Assembly (NCBI GenBank): GCA_027485075.1
Contig: JAIXRT010000183.1
Coordinates: 1 to 15,623 of the forward strand
DNA length: 15,623 bases
From: Cytophagaceae bacterium
GTDB taxonomy: Bacteria > Bacteroidota > Bacteroidia > Cytophagales > Spirosomataceae
Direction: 5' to 3'
In this document: one piece after another, positions 6,334 through 14,359 of the stretch
Position numbering within the stretch: the first letter of the stretch is position 1
Layout of the letters: each line of letters starts with the position of its first letter
Program-made: the position numbers and the translations under genes
Notes under the pieces: model-generated
Seen by the model: the letters and a program-made list of their open reading frames with translations, nothing else
What the model was told of the DNA's origin: nothing
Databases searched by the model: none

Positions 6334-6912
6334 TTAATTGTTAATCAATAAAAATATAAATAAATAAACCCACAAAGCATCTAAAAAATGCCAATACGTG
6401 GAACAAATTTTAATTTGGGTCAATGCCTTTGCATTAATTTTTAATCGGAATGCCGCAACTAAAGCAACTAACAACACAATTAATCCGGAGATTAGATGCA
6501 GTCCGTGCAGACCTGAAAATACATAGACAAAAGAACCTGACGGATTTCCCACAAAATATACGTTCATCTCAACTAATTGAGCCCACCCGTAATATTGCAT
6601 TATTAAAAAGAGCAATCCGAGCACAAAAGTAATAGAAATACTTAATCTAAGGGCATTAAATTGGTCTTTTTTTGCAGCAAGTAAGGCAGCATGCATAGAA
6701 ATGCTACTCGCCACTAATACACCTGTGCTGTAATAAAATAAATCGGGTAATTTAAACTCAACCCAGTTTCCTTCTGCTTTTCGCACCAGGTAGGCAGACG
6801 TAAAAGCTGCAAAGAGCATTACGATGGAAACAATAAATAACCACATCGTGAATATTTTAGGATTCACGGACCGAGGCGTTTGCGCTTCAAGTAATTCTTG
6901 TTCTGTTTTCAT
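6334..6912 (-). CDS. Cytochrome c oxidase subunit III family protein (short copy)
   Basis: This 192-residue protein has five membrane spans (about 20-42, 58-80, 89-110, 127-155, 171-191). It carries subunit III motifs: GLHGLHLISG (134-143) and STYWHFLDALWVY near the C-terminus. It differs clearly from the 255-residue copy directly downstream, so the pair is an old duplication, not a recent one. It starts 3 nt after the ctaB stop. It may be a second structural subunit of the same oxidase; which copy binds Cox1 in the manner of canonical subunit III cannot be told from sequence alone. Confidence 0.92.
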   Translation of the reverse strand: MKTEQELLEAQTPRSVNPKIFTMWLFIVSIVMLFAAFTSAYLVRKAEGNWVEFKLPDLFYYSTGVLVASSISMHAALLAAKKDQFNALRLSISITFVLGLLFLIMQYYGWAQLVEMNVYFVGNPSGSFVYVFSGLHGLHLISGLIVLLVALVAAFRLKINAKALTQIKICSTYWHFLDALWVYLFIFLLINN

Positions 6913-6915
6913 GAT

Positions 6916-7764
6916 TTATGCTTTATCAAATAAAAAGGCAATTTGGACTACTAACAAATAAATAAATGATCCGAACATCATCCACCGGGCAGCCTTGTCA
7001 GTGGGGTTCATCATCAAGTAAAACGTTTGACTTAAAAATAAGATTCCAGCTGTCACCGCAATAATCGTCGACGTAATCCCCGTCATCTGCATGAGGTAGG
7101 GTAAAAACCCTAATGGGATTAAGAACAACGTATAGATCATGATCGTAAATGCTGTTTTTAAATCTTTTTTACCATCGTTAGGCAACATCTTAAATCCAGC
7201 TTTCTTATAATCAGAATCCGCCACCCAAGCAATCGCCCAGAAATGTGGAAATTGCCAAAAAAACTGGATAGCAAATAAGATTCCAGGTTCCCAACCGAAA
7301 TGACCTGTTGCTGCAACCCATCCAATCATCGGAGGAAATGCACCTGGGAAAGCACCTACAAAAACTGAAATAGGGCCAACACGCTTTAAGGGCGTATACA
7401 CATAACCGTATAAAAAATAGGATAGCAGACCTAAGGCCGCCGCCTTCCAATTAAAGCTCAAAAGAACCAACAACGAGGCAATGGCTACAATTAGGCCATA
7501 AATATTGGCTTGCTTGGGCGAGAGCGTCTGTGTAGGTAAAGGACGTTTGGCCGTCCGCTTCATTAATTTGTCAAATTCTATTTCCTTTAGTTGATTGACA
7601 ATATTGGCAGCACCCGTTAACAAAAACCCACCCAATGTAATCAATAAAATACCCCACCATTCATGTTTCCCTGGGGATAAAACATAGCCAAACGTTCCCG
7701 AAAAAGCAACGGTAATCGACAGCCTTGATTTCAATAGGTCAATATATGGTTTTACCTGCATCAT
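6916..7764 (-). CDS. ctaB: Protoheme IX farnesyltransferase (heme O synthase)
   Basis: The enzyme attaches a farnesyl group to heme B, giving heme O, the first step to heme A; it is a UbiA-type membrane prenyltransferase. The protein has 282 residues and about eight to nine membrane spans. The first Asp-rich site reads NQLKEIEFDKLMKRTAKRPL, so the usual first Asp is Glu61, with Asn57 and Asp65 in place. The second site is HFWAIAWVADSDYKKAGFKMLP. ATG at 7764 overlaps the ctaA stop as ATGA (7764-7761), a coupled start, and gives the family-typical N-terminus MMQVKPYIDLLKSR. An in-frame ATG at 7785 would add seven residues. The product passes to CtaA, encoded immediately upstream. Confidence 0.95.
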   Translation of the reverse strand: MMQVKPYIDLLKSRLSITVAFSGTFGYVLSPGKHEWWGILLITLGGFLLTGAANIVNQLKEIEFDKLMKRTAKRPLPTQTLSPKQANIYGLIVAIASLLVLLSFNWKAAALGLLSYFLYGYVYTPLKRVGPISVFVGAFPGAFPPMIGWVAATGHFGWEPGILFAIQFFWQFPHFWAIAWVADSDYKKAGFKMLPNDGKKDLKTAFTIMIYTLFLIPLGFLPYLMQMTGITSTIIAVTAGILFLSQTFYLMMNPTDKAARWMMFGSFIYLLVVQIAFLFDKA

Positions 7765-8660
7765 GCTCTTTCTGTTCGTTGCCACGCGTGCATATGTAAT
7801 CCCAATAATAAGAGTGAGCTAGCCAAATGAATTGGCTGACTGCCCAATGGAAGCGCTATATAGGCCATAATGACACCCGATAGGAGTGAAAGACTGATTA
7901 AGCCAACAAATCCTTTTTTGTAACACATAAAATCAGATTCTCCCACAGGTATTAGTTTCCATAGATACACATGACTAATCAAAATCAGCCAGGAAAATGT
8001 ACGGTGAATAATATAGATCGTATCTAACTGATCTATCCATAAATTTTTAGCGCCATAACCAAGGTTAACAATCACATGATCCATGTTCTCTCTTACCTGA
8101 GTACCTAGAAGTATTTGAGCAAAAATGATTAGGGCATTGATTAGTATCCACACACGAACCTTCCCAGGTAAAACATAGATTTTAGCCGAATTGTTTAAGG
8201 CTTTAAGAAGGAAAAATAGAACCCCTGTGGTTAGTAACATGTGTGCCGTTACAACACCAGGTAACAGGAAAGAATCAACCACATATTTCCCTAAGATGGC
8301 ATTAGCCATGACTAATACGAAAGCCGCTAAAGTATAGAGAAATGTGCGTCTACCTTCTTTCCATGCCAATAGTGTTGTGATCGCCATGAATAAACCAGTT
8401 AATGCACCAAGTAGTCTGTTTAGGTATTCAATCCACGTTTTTGTTGCATTGAATTCAATTTCACCATGCAACTTTTCCTGGTAAATTTCCTGGTAATTCA
8501 GAGGTAGTTCGGAAGCTTGTGTAGGAGGAACCCATTGGCCAAAACAACGTGGCCAATCCGGACATCCCATTCCCGATCCTGTACTTCGTACTATTCCACC
8601 TGCTAATACCAAGAGGTATAGGCAGAAAAGTGTGATATAGCCGAATCGCTGAAATGTCAT
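7761..8660 (-). CDS. ctaA: Heme A synthase (COX15/CtaA family)
   Basis: The enzyme oxidises the C8 methyl of heme O to a formyl group, giving heme A for Cox1. The 299-residue protein has eight predicted membrane spans in two related halves. It starts with the family signature GGIVRSTGSGMGCPDWPRCFG (paired Cys33 and Cys39). His140 (VVTAH), His219 (IIHRTF) and His278 (QPIHLA) match the conserved heme-site histidines. The fourth, in the first half, is Asn81 (IEYLNRLLG) where Bacillus CtaA has ExxH; Glu78 is kept. It is the first gene of its run and overlaps ctaB by ATGA. A strong terminator ends about 10 nt before its ATG, so its own promoter or read-through must supply transcription. Confidence 0.95.
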   Translation of the reverse strand: MTFQRFGYITLFCLYLLVLAGGIVRSTGSGMGCPDWPRCFGQWVPPTQASELPLNYQEIYQEKLHGEIEFNATKTWIEYLNRLLGALTGLFMAITTLLAWKEGRRTFLYTLAAFVLVMANAILGKYVVDSFLLPGVVTAHMLLTTGVLFFLLKALNNSAKIYVLPGKVRVWILINALIIFAQILLGTQVRENMDHVIVNLGYGAKNLWIDQLDTIYIIHRTFSWLILISHVYLWKLIPVGESDFMCYKKGFVGLISLSLLSGVIMAYIALPLGSQPIHLASSLLLLGLHMHAWQRTERA

Positions 8661-8670
8661 GTGTGGAGCT

Positions 8671-8713
8671 AAAAAAAGGATGCATCCAAATGAAACTCAT
8701 TTCGATGCATCCT
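8671..8713 (-). terminator. Intrinsic terminator after cox1
   Basis: On the minus strand, AGGATGCATC pairs with GATGCATCCT (10 bp). After one C-C (G-G) mismatch, six more pairs (AAATGA/TCATTT) close a 3-nt loop. Seven T follow the stem (8677-8671). This is a textbook rho-independent terminator 15 nt after the cox1 stop. It fills most of the 68-nt gap to ctaA and ends only 10 nt before the ctaA start codon. Confidence 0.9.
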
Positions 8714-8728
8714 CTTTATTTGGTTTAT

Positions 8729-10621
8729 CTATCGGTTATAACTCTCGTTCTGAGCAGCTAATAAACTTTCGATTGCTTTTTCTTTGGCAATTTCCTCATT
8801 CTCTTCAGGTAGATTTGATTCTGGAGTTGCAGAGAAAGGAATATGCTGCGGGATGAAATCCGATTCAGCACCTGGCTTTGAGTAATCGTAAGGCCAACGG
8901 TACACCGCTGGAATTTCGCCTGGCCAGTTACCGTGTCCTGGATTTACTGGAGTTGTCCACTCAAGTGTATTTGAATTCCAAGGATTTTCGGTCGCTTTCT
9001 TACCTTTAAAAATCGAATAGACGAAGTTAAAGAAGAATATAGCTTGTGATGAGAACGTTAAGATTGCAGCAACAGTAATGAACTGGTTCAAGTCTGTAAA
9101 TGCGTTTTGTCCATCATTTCCTAACGCCGTAAATGAATAATAGCGACGAGGGAAACCTGCAATACCTGTGTAGTGCATTGGGAAGAATACAGCGTATACA
9201 CCTACGAACGTTGCCCAGAAGTGAATATATCCCAATGTACTGTTCATCATACGACCAAACATTTTAGGGAACCAGTGATATACACCCGCCATCAATCCAA
9301 AGAATGAGGCAGAACCCATTACTAAGTGGAAGTGAGCTACTACGAAATACGTATCATGTAAGTTGATGTCCAACGCAGAGTTTCCTAAGATAATACCTGT
9401 TACACCACCTGAAATAAACAATGATACTAGACCGATTGAGAATAACATCGCTGGAGTGAAGATCAAGTTACCTTTCCAAAGCGTCGTAATGTAGTTAAAT
9501 GCTTTTACTGCGGAAGGAACTGCGATAATCAATGTTAAGAACATAAATACAGATCCTAAGAATGGATTCATACCTGTTACGAACATGTGGTGAGCCCAAA
9601 CGATAAATGCAAGCACCGTAATACCCATTAATGATCCAATCATCGCACGGTATCCGAAGATAGGCTTACGTGCATTCGTTGCAATAATTTCTGACGTCAT
9701 ACCCAAGGCAGGAAGTAATACAATATATACCTCTGGGTGTCCTAAGAACCAAAACAAGTGCTGATATAAAATGGCCGATCCACCTACATTTGGTAATGCT
9801 TGCCCCTGAATATAGATTTCAGATAAGTAGAACGAAGTACCAAAGCTACGGTCGAAAATCAACAACAATGCTGCTGATAACAACACTGGGAATGATAACA
9901 ATCCTAAAATTGCCGTAAAGAAGAAAGACCAGATTGTTAATGGCATTTTCGTAAATGTCATACCACGTGTACGCAAGTTGATGATGGTACAGATGTAGTT
10001 AATTCCACCCATCAATGAGGATACAATGAAAAATGCCATCGATGTCAACCATAATGTCATACCTAAACCTGATCCTGGCATTGCTTGAGGCAAAGCACTT
10101 AATGGAGGATAAATAACCCATCCACCTGAAGCTGGACCTGTTTCGATAAACAAGGACGAAAACATGATTGCAGATGACAAGAAGAAGAACCAGAAGGATA
10201 ACATGTTAATGAATCCTGAGGCCATATCACGTGCACCAATTTGCAATGGAATCAAAAAGTTAGAGAATGTTCCAGATAGACCTGCGGTCAATACAAAGAA
10301 TACCATGATGGTACCATGCATTGTCACCAAGGCTAAATAAAATTCTTTGTCAATTTTACCCGATTCGTCGATCCATGAACCTAAAATAGGACGCAACCAC
10401 TCCAATTGCATATCTGGAAAACCCAATTGCAAACGGAACATGATCGAGAGGGAACCTCCAACGAACGCCCAAAGAATACCCATAATTAGGTACTGCTTCG
10501 CAATTGTTTTGTGGTCTTCCGAGAAGATGTACTTCTGGATGAAATTTGGCTCATGATGCTCGTGCTCGTGATCATGTGCGTGTGTGTGAACTTCTTCAGC
10601 GTGTGAAATTGCAGTTGACAT
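8729..10621 (-). CDS. Cytochrome c oxidase subunit I (heme-copper oxidase, A family)
   Basis: This catalytic subunit reduces O2 to water and pumps protons. It has 630 residues and about twelve core membrane spans. Heme a ligands are His102 (MHGTIMVFF) and His432; the heme a3 ligand is His430 (HDTYFVVAHFH). CuB ligands are His295, His344 and His345, with the His-Tyr cross-link partner Tyr299 in GHPEVY. D-pathway residues Asp132, Asn139 and Glu297, and the K-pathway Lys373, are present by alignment with the bovine enzyme, so it looks like an A1-type pump. The N-terminus (7-23) is unusually His-rich, with eight His in 17 residues, and is predicted to be a non-membrane tail. It starts 33 nt after cox2 and is followed by a strong terminator. 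Confidence 0.98.
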   Translation of the reverse strand: MSTAISHAEEVHTHAHDHEHEHHEPNFIQKYIFSEDHKTIAKQYLIMGILWAFVGGSLSIMFRLQLGFPDMQLEWLRPILGSWIDESGKIDKEFYLALVTMHGTIMVFFVLTAGLSGTFSNFLIPLQIGARDMASGFINMLSFWFFFLSSAIMFSSLFIETGPASGGWVIYPPLSALPQAMPGSGLGMTLWLTSMAFFIVSSLMGGINYICTIINLRTRGMTFTKMPLTIWSFFFTAILGLLSFPVLLSAALLLIFDRSFGTSFYLSEIYIQGQALPNVGGSAILYQHLFWFLGHPEVYIVLLPALGMTSEIIATNARKPIFGYRAMIGSLMGITVLAFIVWAHHMFVTGMNPFLGSVFMFLTLIIAVPSAVKAFNYITTLWKGNLIFTPAMLFSIGLVSLFISGGVTGIILGNSALDINLHDTYFVVAHFHLVMGSASFFGLMAGVYHWFPKMFGRMMNSTLGYIHFWATFVGVYAVFFPMHYTGIAGFPRRYYSFTALGNDGQNAFTDLNQFITVAAILTFSSQAIFFFNFVYSIFKGKKATENPWNSNTLEWTTPVNPGHGNWPGEIPAVYRWPYDYSKPGAESDFIPQHIPFSATPESNLPEENEEIAKEKAIESLLAAQNESYNR

Positions 10622-10654
10622 AGGAATTATTTTTTCTTTCTTCTGTTCGATTAA

Positions 10655-11740
10655 TTAGTTTACACTTACAGCTTCTGTAGCTGTTGAATCTACTGAAATA
10701 GGTTCAGCAGGAATATATTTAGCCGCTTTCGCTTTTAAATTCTCAGGTACCTTTGCTAAATATGCTGGATTTGTTGCCAAAAATGGCTTTTGCTCCGCAC
10801 ACCATTTTTTGTAATCAGCTGGTTCATCCACAAATACGGTGATAGCCATACCAAAGTGACCACGTCCACATACCTCGGTACAGTTCAACTTAAAGTTGAA
10901 ATCTTTTTTACCCAATTTGGCACGCATTTCATCAGTAGAAATGGTCGGAGTGAACCAAAATTTAGTAGGCATCCCTGGAACCGCGTCCATTTTAACCCGG
11001 TGGAATGGTAAGTAAACGGAATGCAATACATCTTGCGCGTGAATCTTTAATAAAACTGGCTTTCCTTTAGGTAAGTGAAGTTCTGTCGCAGTAAAGTCAT
11101 CAAATGAATTTTTGTCCGTAAAATCAATTCCGATGTTATTCGTTTCATCAATCAATTTGTAATTGTAATTACCTAATTGATTATCGTCATTTCCAGCATA
11201 ACGAACATACCAGCCGAACTGATGTCCTGTAATTTCAATAACCACCGCATCACTGGGTGCTTGCGATGTGATGTCTCTCCAAGTTCTCCAACCCGAGAAG
11301 ACAAGAATTGCCATAACAACTGCTGGTATAACCGTCCAAATCAACTCTAATTTGTGGTTTACGGGATAGAAAGTTGCTTTTCTGTTCTTGCTGTACCGAT
11401 ATCTGTATGCAAAGAATAACAATAACGTATTAGTGATAAAAAACGCTAGTGTAACTACTGACATAGAGATCCAGAACATTTTATCTGTTGTTACTCCATG
11501 CGCTGAAGCTGCTTCAGGTAAGAAGTCTGGCGCACTTGCATTAAATGACCATACACCTGCTACGGTTCCAAAGAACCAAAATGCAAGCATACCATATGCA
11601 TTGATATTGTTAGACGAATCTGCTGCAGAATTAGGATCTTCTGCTTCAGATAGGTTTTTGTTAATCTTCATACTTTTTACAATCACTGAGATTGCAAGGA
11701 TGAAGAAAACGATAGATAAAAGACCAATTAGGTAATTCAT
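10655..11740 (-). CDS. Cytochrome c oxidase subunit II (CuA subunit)
   Basis: The protein accepts electrons at the binuclear CuA centre and passes them to heme a in Cox1. CuA ligands are visible: His240 (DVLHSVYLPF), then CTEVCGRGHFGM with Cys277, Glu279, Cys281, His285 and Met288. At 361 residues it is longer than usual. Besides the normal hairpin (about 88-113 and 131-152) there are two extra N-terminal spans (about 2-22 and 47-66), a form seen in Bacteroidota. There is no CxxCH, so no fused cytochrome c domain; electrons must come from a separate donor, most likely the ACIII complex encoded upstream. A Pro/Ala-rich tail ends the protein. Confidence 0.97.
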   Translation of the reverse strand: MNYLIGLLSIVFFILAISVIVKSMKINKNLSEAEDPNSAADSSNNINAYGMLAFWFFGTVAGVWSFNASAPDFLPEAASAHGVTTDKMFWISMSVVTLAFFITNTLLLFFAYRYRYSKNRKATFYPVNHKLELIWTVIPAVVMAILVFSGWRTWRDITSQAPSDAVVIEITGHQFGWYVRYAGNDDNQLGNYNYKLIDETNNIGIDFTDKNSFDDFTATELHLPKGKPVLLKIHAQDVLHSVYLPFHRVKMDAVPGMPTKFWFTPTISTDEMRAKLGKKDFNFKLNCTEVCGRGHFGMAITVFVDEPADYKKWCAEQKPFLATNPAYLAKVPENLKAKAAKYIPAEPISVDSTATEAVSVN

Positions 11741-11770
11741 ATAAAATTAAGTTAAGTCGTATGCCAAAAA

Positions 11771-13132
11771 TTAAATATCGTGATGTAATGCTTCTGGTAA
11801 GAATGGGTGATTCTTAGCTACTAAAGAAGCTTTTGTCAGCTCATCTGAAATAATGTAAATAAATGCAGAAGCAAACACCGTCACCATTCCAAATTCTACT
11901 AAGCCGTACCCACCATGTTTTCCTACTACACCCGGCATGATCATTTGGTAGAAGTCAATGTAATGACCTACAATAATCATGAATGCGGCTATTTTTAAGA
12001 ACAAGCGTGTACGCTTTGCATCACGTGTCATTAGAACTAAGAAAGGGAAGAAGAAGTTTAGCAAAACCATTAAAATTTCTGAAGTTTTGTAAATTTTATT
12101 GTGTCCTTCCCAACGCTCAATGAAATAGATTGTTTCTTCAGGTAAGTTTGCATAGTAAATCAATAAAAATTGCTCAAACCATACATACGTCCAGAAGATC
12201 GAAAACGCGAACATAAACTTACCTAAATCATGTAAATGATTCTCGTTTACATACGACATTAATCCTTTGTCTTTTAAGTATAAGATCGTCAATACAATCA
12301 CCGCATAGGTCGTTACATGCCATGAAGCGAACATGTACCATCCAAACATAGTAGAGAACCAGTGCGTATCGATCGACATCACCCAATCCCATGCAAAGAT
12401 GGAACTAGATGCACCGAAAATCACGATGAATGCGGTACCAATTTTAACTAATTGATTGAAATATTCTGTTCCGCCATTCAAATCCTCTTCTAACGATTTT
12501 TTACGTAACATCTTCCAAAGAAGAATCCATAATCCTCCAAAAACGACTAAACGAATCAAGAAGAAGCTCTTATTCAAATAGCCAGACTTACCTGCAATGA
12601 TTTTATCATAGTTTTCACTGCCGACCTCCGTAACACCGTGGTGCATCCAGTGGAAAATTACATCGCCTTTGAAGATAAATACCGCGATCAAAATCGGCAA
12701 GGTGATATATAAGAATTTAGGAAATGCTTCTGGCACACGCTTCATAACGGAAGACCAACCTGATTTTGTCAAGTATTGTAAAGAAACAAAGAACATACCC
12801 ACAACGGCAATACCGGTAAAGAAAACCGCATTCAACCATACGTTAGCCCAAATACGATTTGTCCAATCGTAATGCTCTTCCGCAGATGCTTGGTGAGAAA
12901 CTGCTCCACCTGAAACATGCTCTGCAGCTGCTTCATGTCCTGCTTTTACTGCTTCGTGTCCTGCATTGGCTACTTCATGCCCACCTGATTCACCTTTTGA
13001 TAAAAGGTAAATGCCTAGTAGTAAAGCTGCTAATCCAGCGATGAAAGCATAAATTATTCTTTTTTTGCCTTCAGAACTGAATTCAAAATGCTCTTCAACG
13101 TTTGCTGGGGAAAAATGTGAATGTCCCGCCAT
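11771..13132 (-). CDS. actF: Alternative complex III subunit ActF
   Basis: This is an integral membrane subunit of the quinol:electron-acceptor oxidoreductase ACIII. The 453-residue protein has about ten membrane spans, the first at 25-44. A hydrophilic, His- and Ala-rich loop (45-90) follows, then motifs typical of ActF such as WANVWLNAVFFTG, FHWMHHG, WDWVMSIDTHWFSTMFGWY and FLLIYYANLPEETIYFIERW. It is related to ActC (NrfD-like fold) and forms part of the membrane core. The loop holds three GHExxxx heptads. It lies 31 nt after actE and 30 nt before cox2, consistent with one transcript for ACIII and oxidase core. Confidence 0.95.
   Translation of the reverse strand: MAGHSHFSPANVEEHFEFSSEGKKRIIYAFIAGLAALLLGIYLLSKGESGGHEVANAGHEAVKAGHEAAAEHVSGGAVSHQASAEEHYDWTNRIWANVWLNAVFFTGIAVVGMFFVSLQYLTKSGWSSVMKRVPEAFPKFLYITLPILIAVFIFKGDVIFHWMHHGVTEVGSENYDKIIAGKSGYLNKSFFLIRLVVFGGLWILLWKMLRKKSLEEDLNGGTEYFNQLVKIGTAFIVIFGASSSIFAWDWVMSIDTHWFSTMFGWYMFASWHVTTYAVIVLTILYLKDKGLMSYVNENHLHDLGKFMFAFSIFWTYVWFEQFLLIYYANLPEETIYFIERWEGHNKIYKTSEILMVLLNFFFPFLVLMTRDAKRTRLFLKIAAFMIIVGHYIDFYQMIMPGVVGKHGGYGLVEFGMVTVFASAFIYIISDELTKASLVAKNHPFLPEALHHDI
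12920..12982 (-). repeat. Three 21-bp repeats in actF (GHExxxx heptads)
   Basis: Three in-frame 7-codon units encode GHEVANA, GHEAVKA and GHEAAAE (residues 51-71). The plus strand shows the repeated core as gcttcatgtcctgc-like copies. They lie in the loop just after the first membrane span. A count change would keep the frame, so length polymorphism between strains is possible. The heptad spacing with Ala and Glu suggests a short helix with a His on one face. Confidence 0.85.
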
Positions 13133-13163
13133 CTTGATCTCTATTTAATTTTAATTGATTGAA

Positions 13164-13772
13164 TTATTGTTTTTGTAATTCGTGTACATACAACACGATT
13201 TTCCATCTGTTTTCAGATGATATTTGTGATCCATGTGCCCACATTCTACCTTTTCCGTGCGTGATCACGTGGTAGATGTGCCCATCATTCATCGTCTTTA
13301 ACGCATCACTTGAATACACAGGAACACCTTTGTAAGCTTTGGCAACTAAACCGTCACCCTTACCAGTCTCTCCATGACAGTGCTGGCAAAAACGCTCATA
13401 TTGTAATTTTCCCGCCTCAATGTTTTCAGGTGTAGCTGCAATTGGATTAAATAACGACTTTTCTGAATAGGAGATACTATCCGTTGGAATCGTTTTTGCA
13501 ATTAACTCTTGAGTTAAAAATGCTTGCTTCAAGCTATCAGATCCTGTGTAAGATTTGCGTGAAACGGTACCTTTAACCGGTAAACGCATATTCATGCCTA
13601 ATGGGTTGATGGTATTGGTGTCGCCTTCAGTTTGGCTCATTGGCTCATATCCGACAGAGTGATACATGTTAGGAGCGAACTCAGTTCCTGTATCATTATG
13701 GTCAGAACCACAGGACATTAATCCTGCTACTATACCGGCTACTAAAACGAATTTAATTCTTGGATTAAACAT
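13164..13772 (-). CDS. actE: Alternative complex III subunit ActE (mono-heme cytochrome c lipoprotein)
   Basis: This lipid-anchored c-type cytochrome of ACIII is thought to carry electrons toward the oxidase. From ATG 13772 it has 202 residues. A lipoprotein signal ends in GLMSC with acylated Cys21. One heme site, CQHCH (Cys129, Cys132, His133), is followed by GETGKGDG, and Met167 in GRMWAHG is the likely second axial ligand. Upstream, a TTG at 13796 is also in frame, but it would put eight polar residues before the signal peptide, so ATG 13772 is preferred. It is preceded by actD and followed 31 nt later by actF. Confidence 0.95.
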   Translation of the reverse strand: MFNPRIKFVLVAGIVAGLMSCGSDHNDTGTEFAPNMYHSVGYEPMSQTEGDTNTINPLGMNMRLPVKGTVSRKSYTGSDSLKQAFLTQELIAKTIPTDSISYSEKSLFNPIAATPENIEAGKLQYERFCQHCHGETGKGDGLVAKAYKGVPVYSSDALKTMNDGHIYHVITHGKGRMWAHGSQISSENRWKIVLYVHELQKQ

Positions 13773-13809
13773 GTTGTTATGCTTCTTCGTGAACAATTGT
13801 TCTTATTAT

Positions 13810-14328
13810 TTATTTAACATTTACTTCTACCGCACCAGAATCCTTCAATGCCTTCTTGATATCTGCTGCACTTACTTTGTTTTTGTCGACATTGATCGCC
13901 ATCACAAACTTATCATCTGTGGTACGAATGTCCAATGGAACCGCTTTGTTACCAGGCCATAAATCATTTGAAATACAAAAAGTTGTTACCAGGCCAAATG
14001 CAGTAAATAAAACAGTTCCTTCAAATGTTACTGGAATCCAGTTAGGCAAGGCAAAAAAGTCTTTACCTCCGATGTTAATCGGCCAATCAAATACCATCGT
14101 GTAACTGATTAATGACAAAGCACAGATCAAACCTAATGTACCAAACATAAAGGCCGCAATCGGTAAACGCGTACGTGCATGACCTACCGCCACATCTAAA
14201 CCGTGAATTGGGAATGGAGAATACACATCTTCAACTTTGATTCCTTTTGCTTTTACCGCTGTTACAGCATGTAAAACCTCATCCTCATCGTCGTAAACTC
14301 CCAAAATGTAATTAGTTGTCGAACTCAT
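13810..14328 (-). CDS. actD: Alternative complex III subunit ActD (DUF3341)
   Basis: This 172-residue membrane subunit of ACIII shows the DUF3341 pattern. An N-terminal cytosolic domain begins TTNYILGVYDDEDEVLHA and includes VYSPFPIHGLDVAVG. Two membrane spans follow (about 54-77 and 100-118), with the conserved FFALPNWIPVTFEGTVL between them. The C-terminal part (IRTTDDKFVMAINVDK) is a small alpha/beta segment. It has no cofactor motif. It lies 31 nt after actC in the usual actC-actD-actE order. Confidence 0.95.
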   Translation of the reverse strand: MSSTTNYILGVYDDEDEVLHAVTAVKAKGIKVEDVYSPFPIHGLDVAVGHARTRLPIAAFMFGTLGLICALSLISYTMVFDWPINIGGKDFFALPNWIPVTFEGTVLFTAFGLVTTFCISNDLWPGNKAVPLDIRTTDDKFVMAINVDKNKVSAADIKKALKDSGAVEVNVK

Positions 14329-14359
14329 ATTGTTTTAATTTCGAATTTGCTAAATAGAA

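Noticed and set aside
7211..7450. Second minus-strand frame inside ctaB
   Set aside because: It is out of frame with strongly conserved heme O synthase motifs.
8685..8702. TTCATTTG inside the terminator as a promoter for ctaA
   Set aside because: It has one mismatch, no -33 TTG, and its bases are explained by the hairpin.
12859..13044. Leu/His-rich plus-strand frame opposite the actF loop
   Set aside because: Its composition simply mirrors the GHExxxx codon repeats on the other strand.
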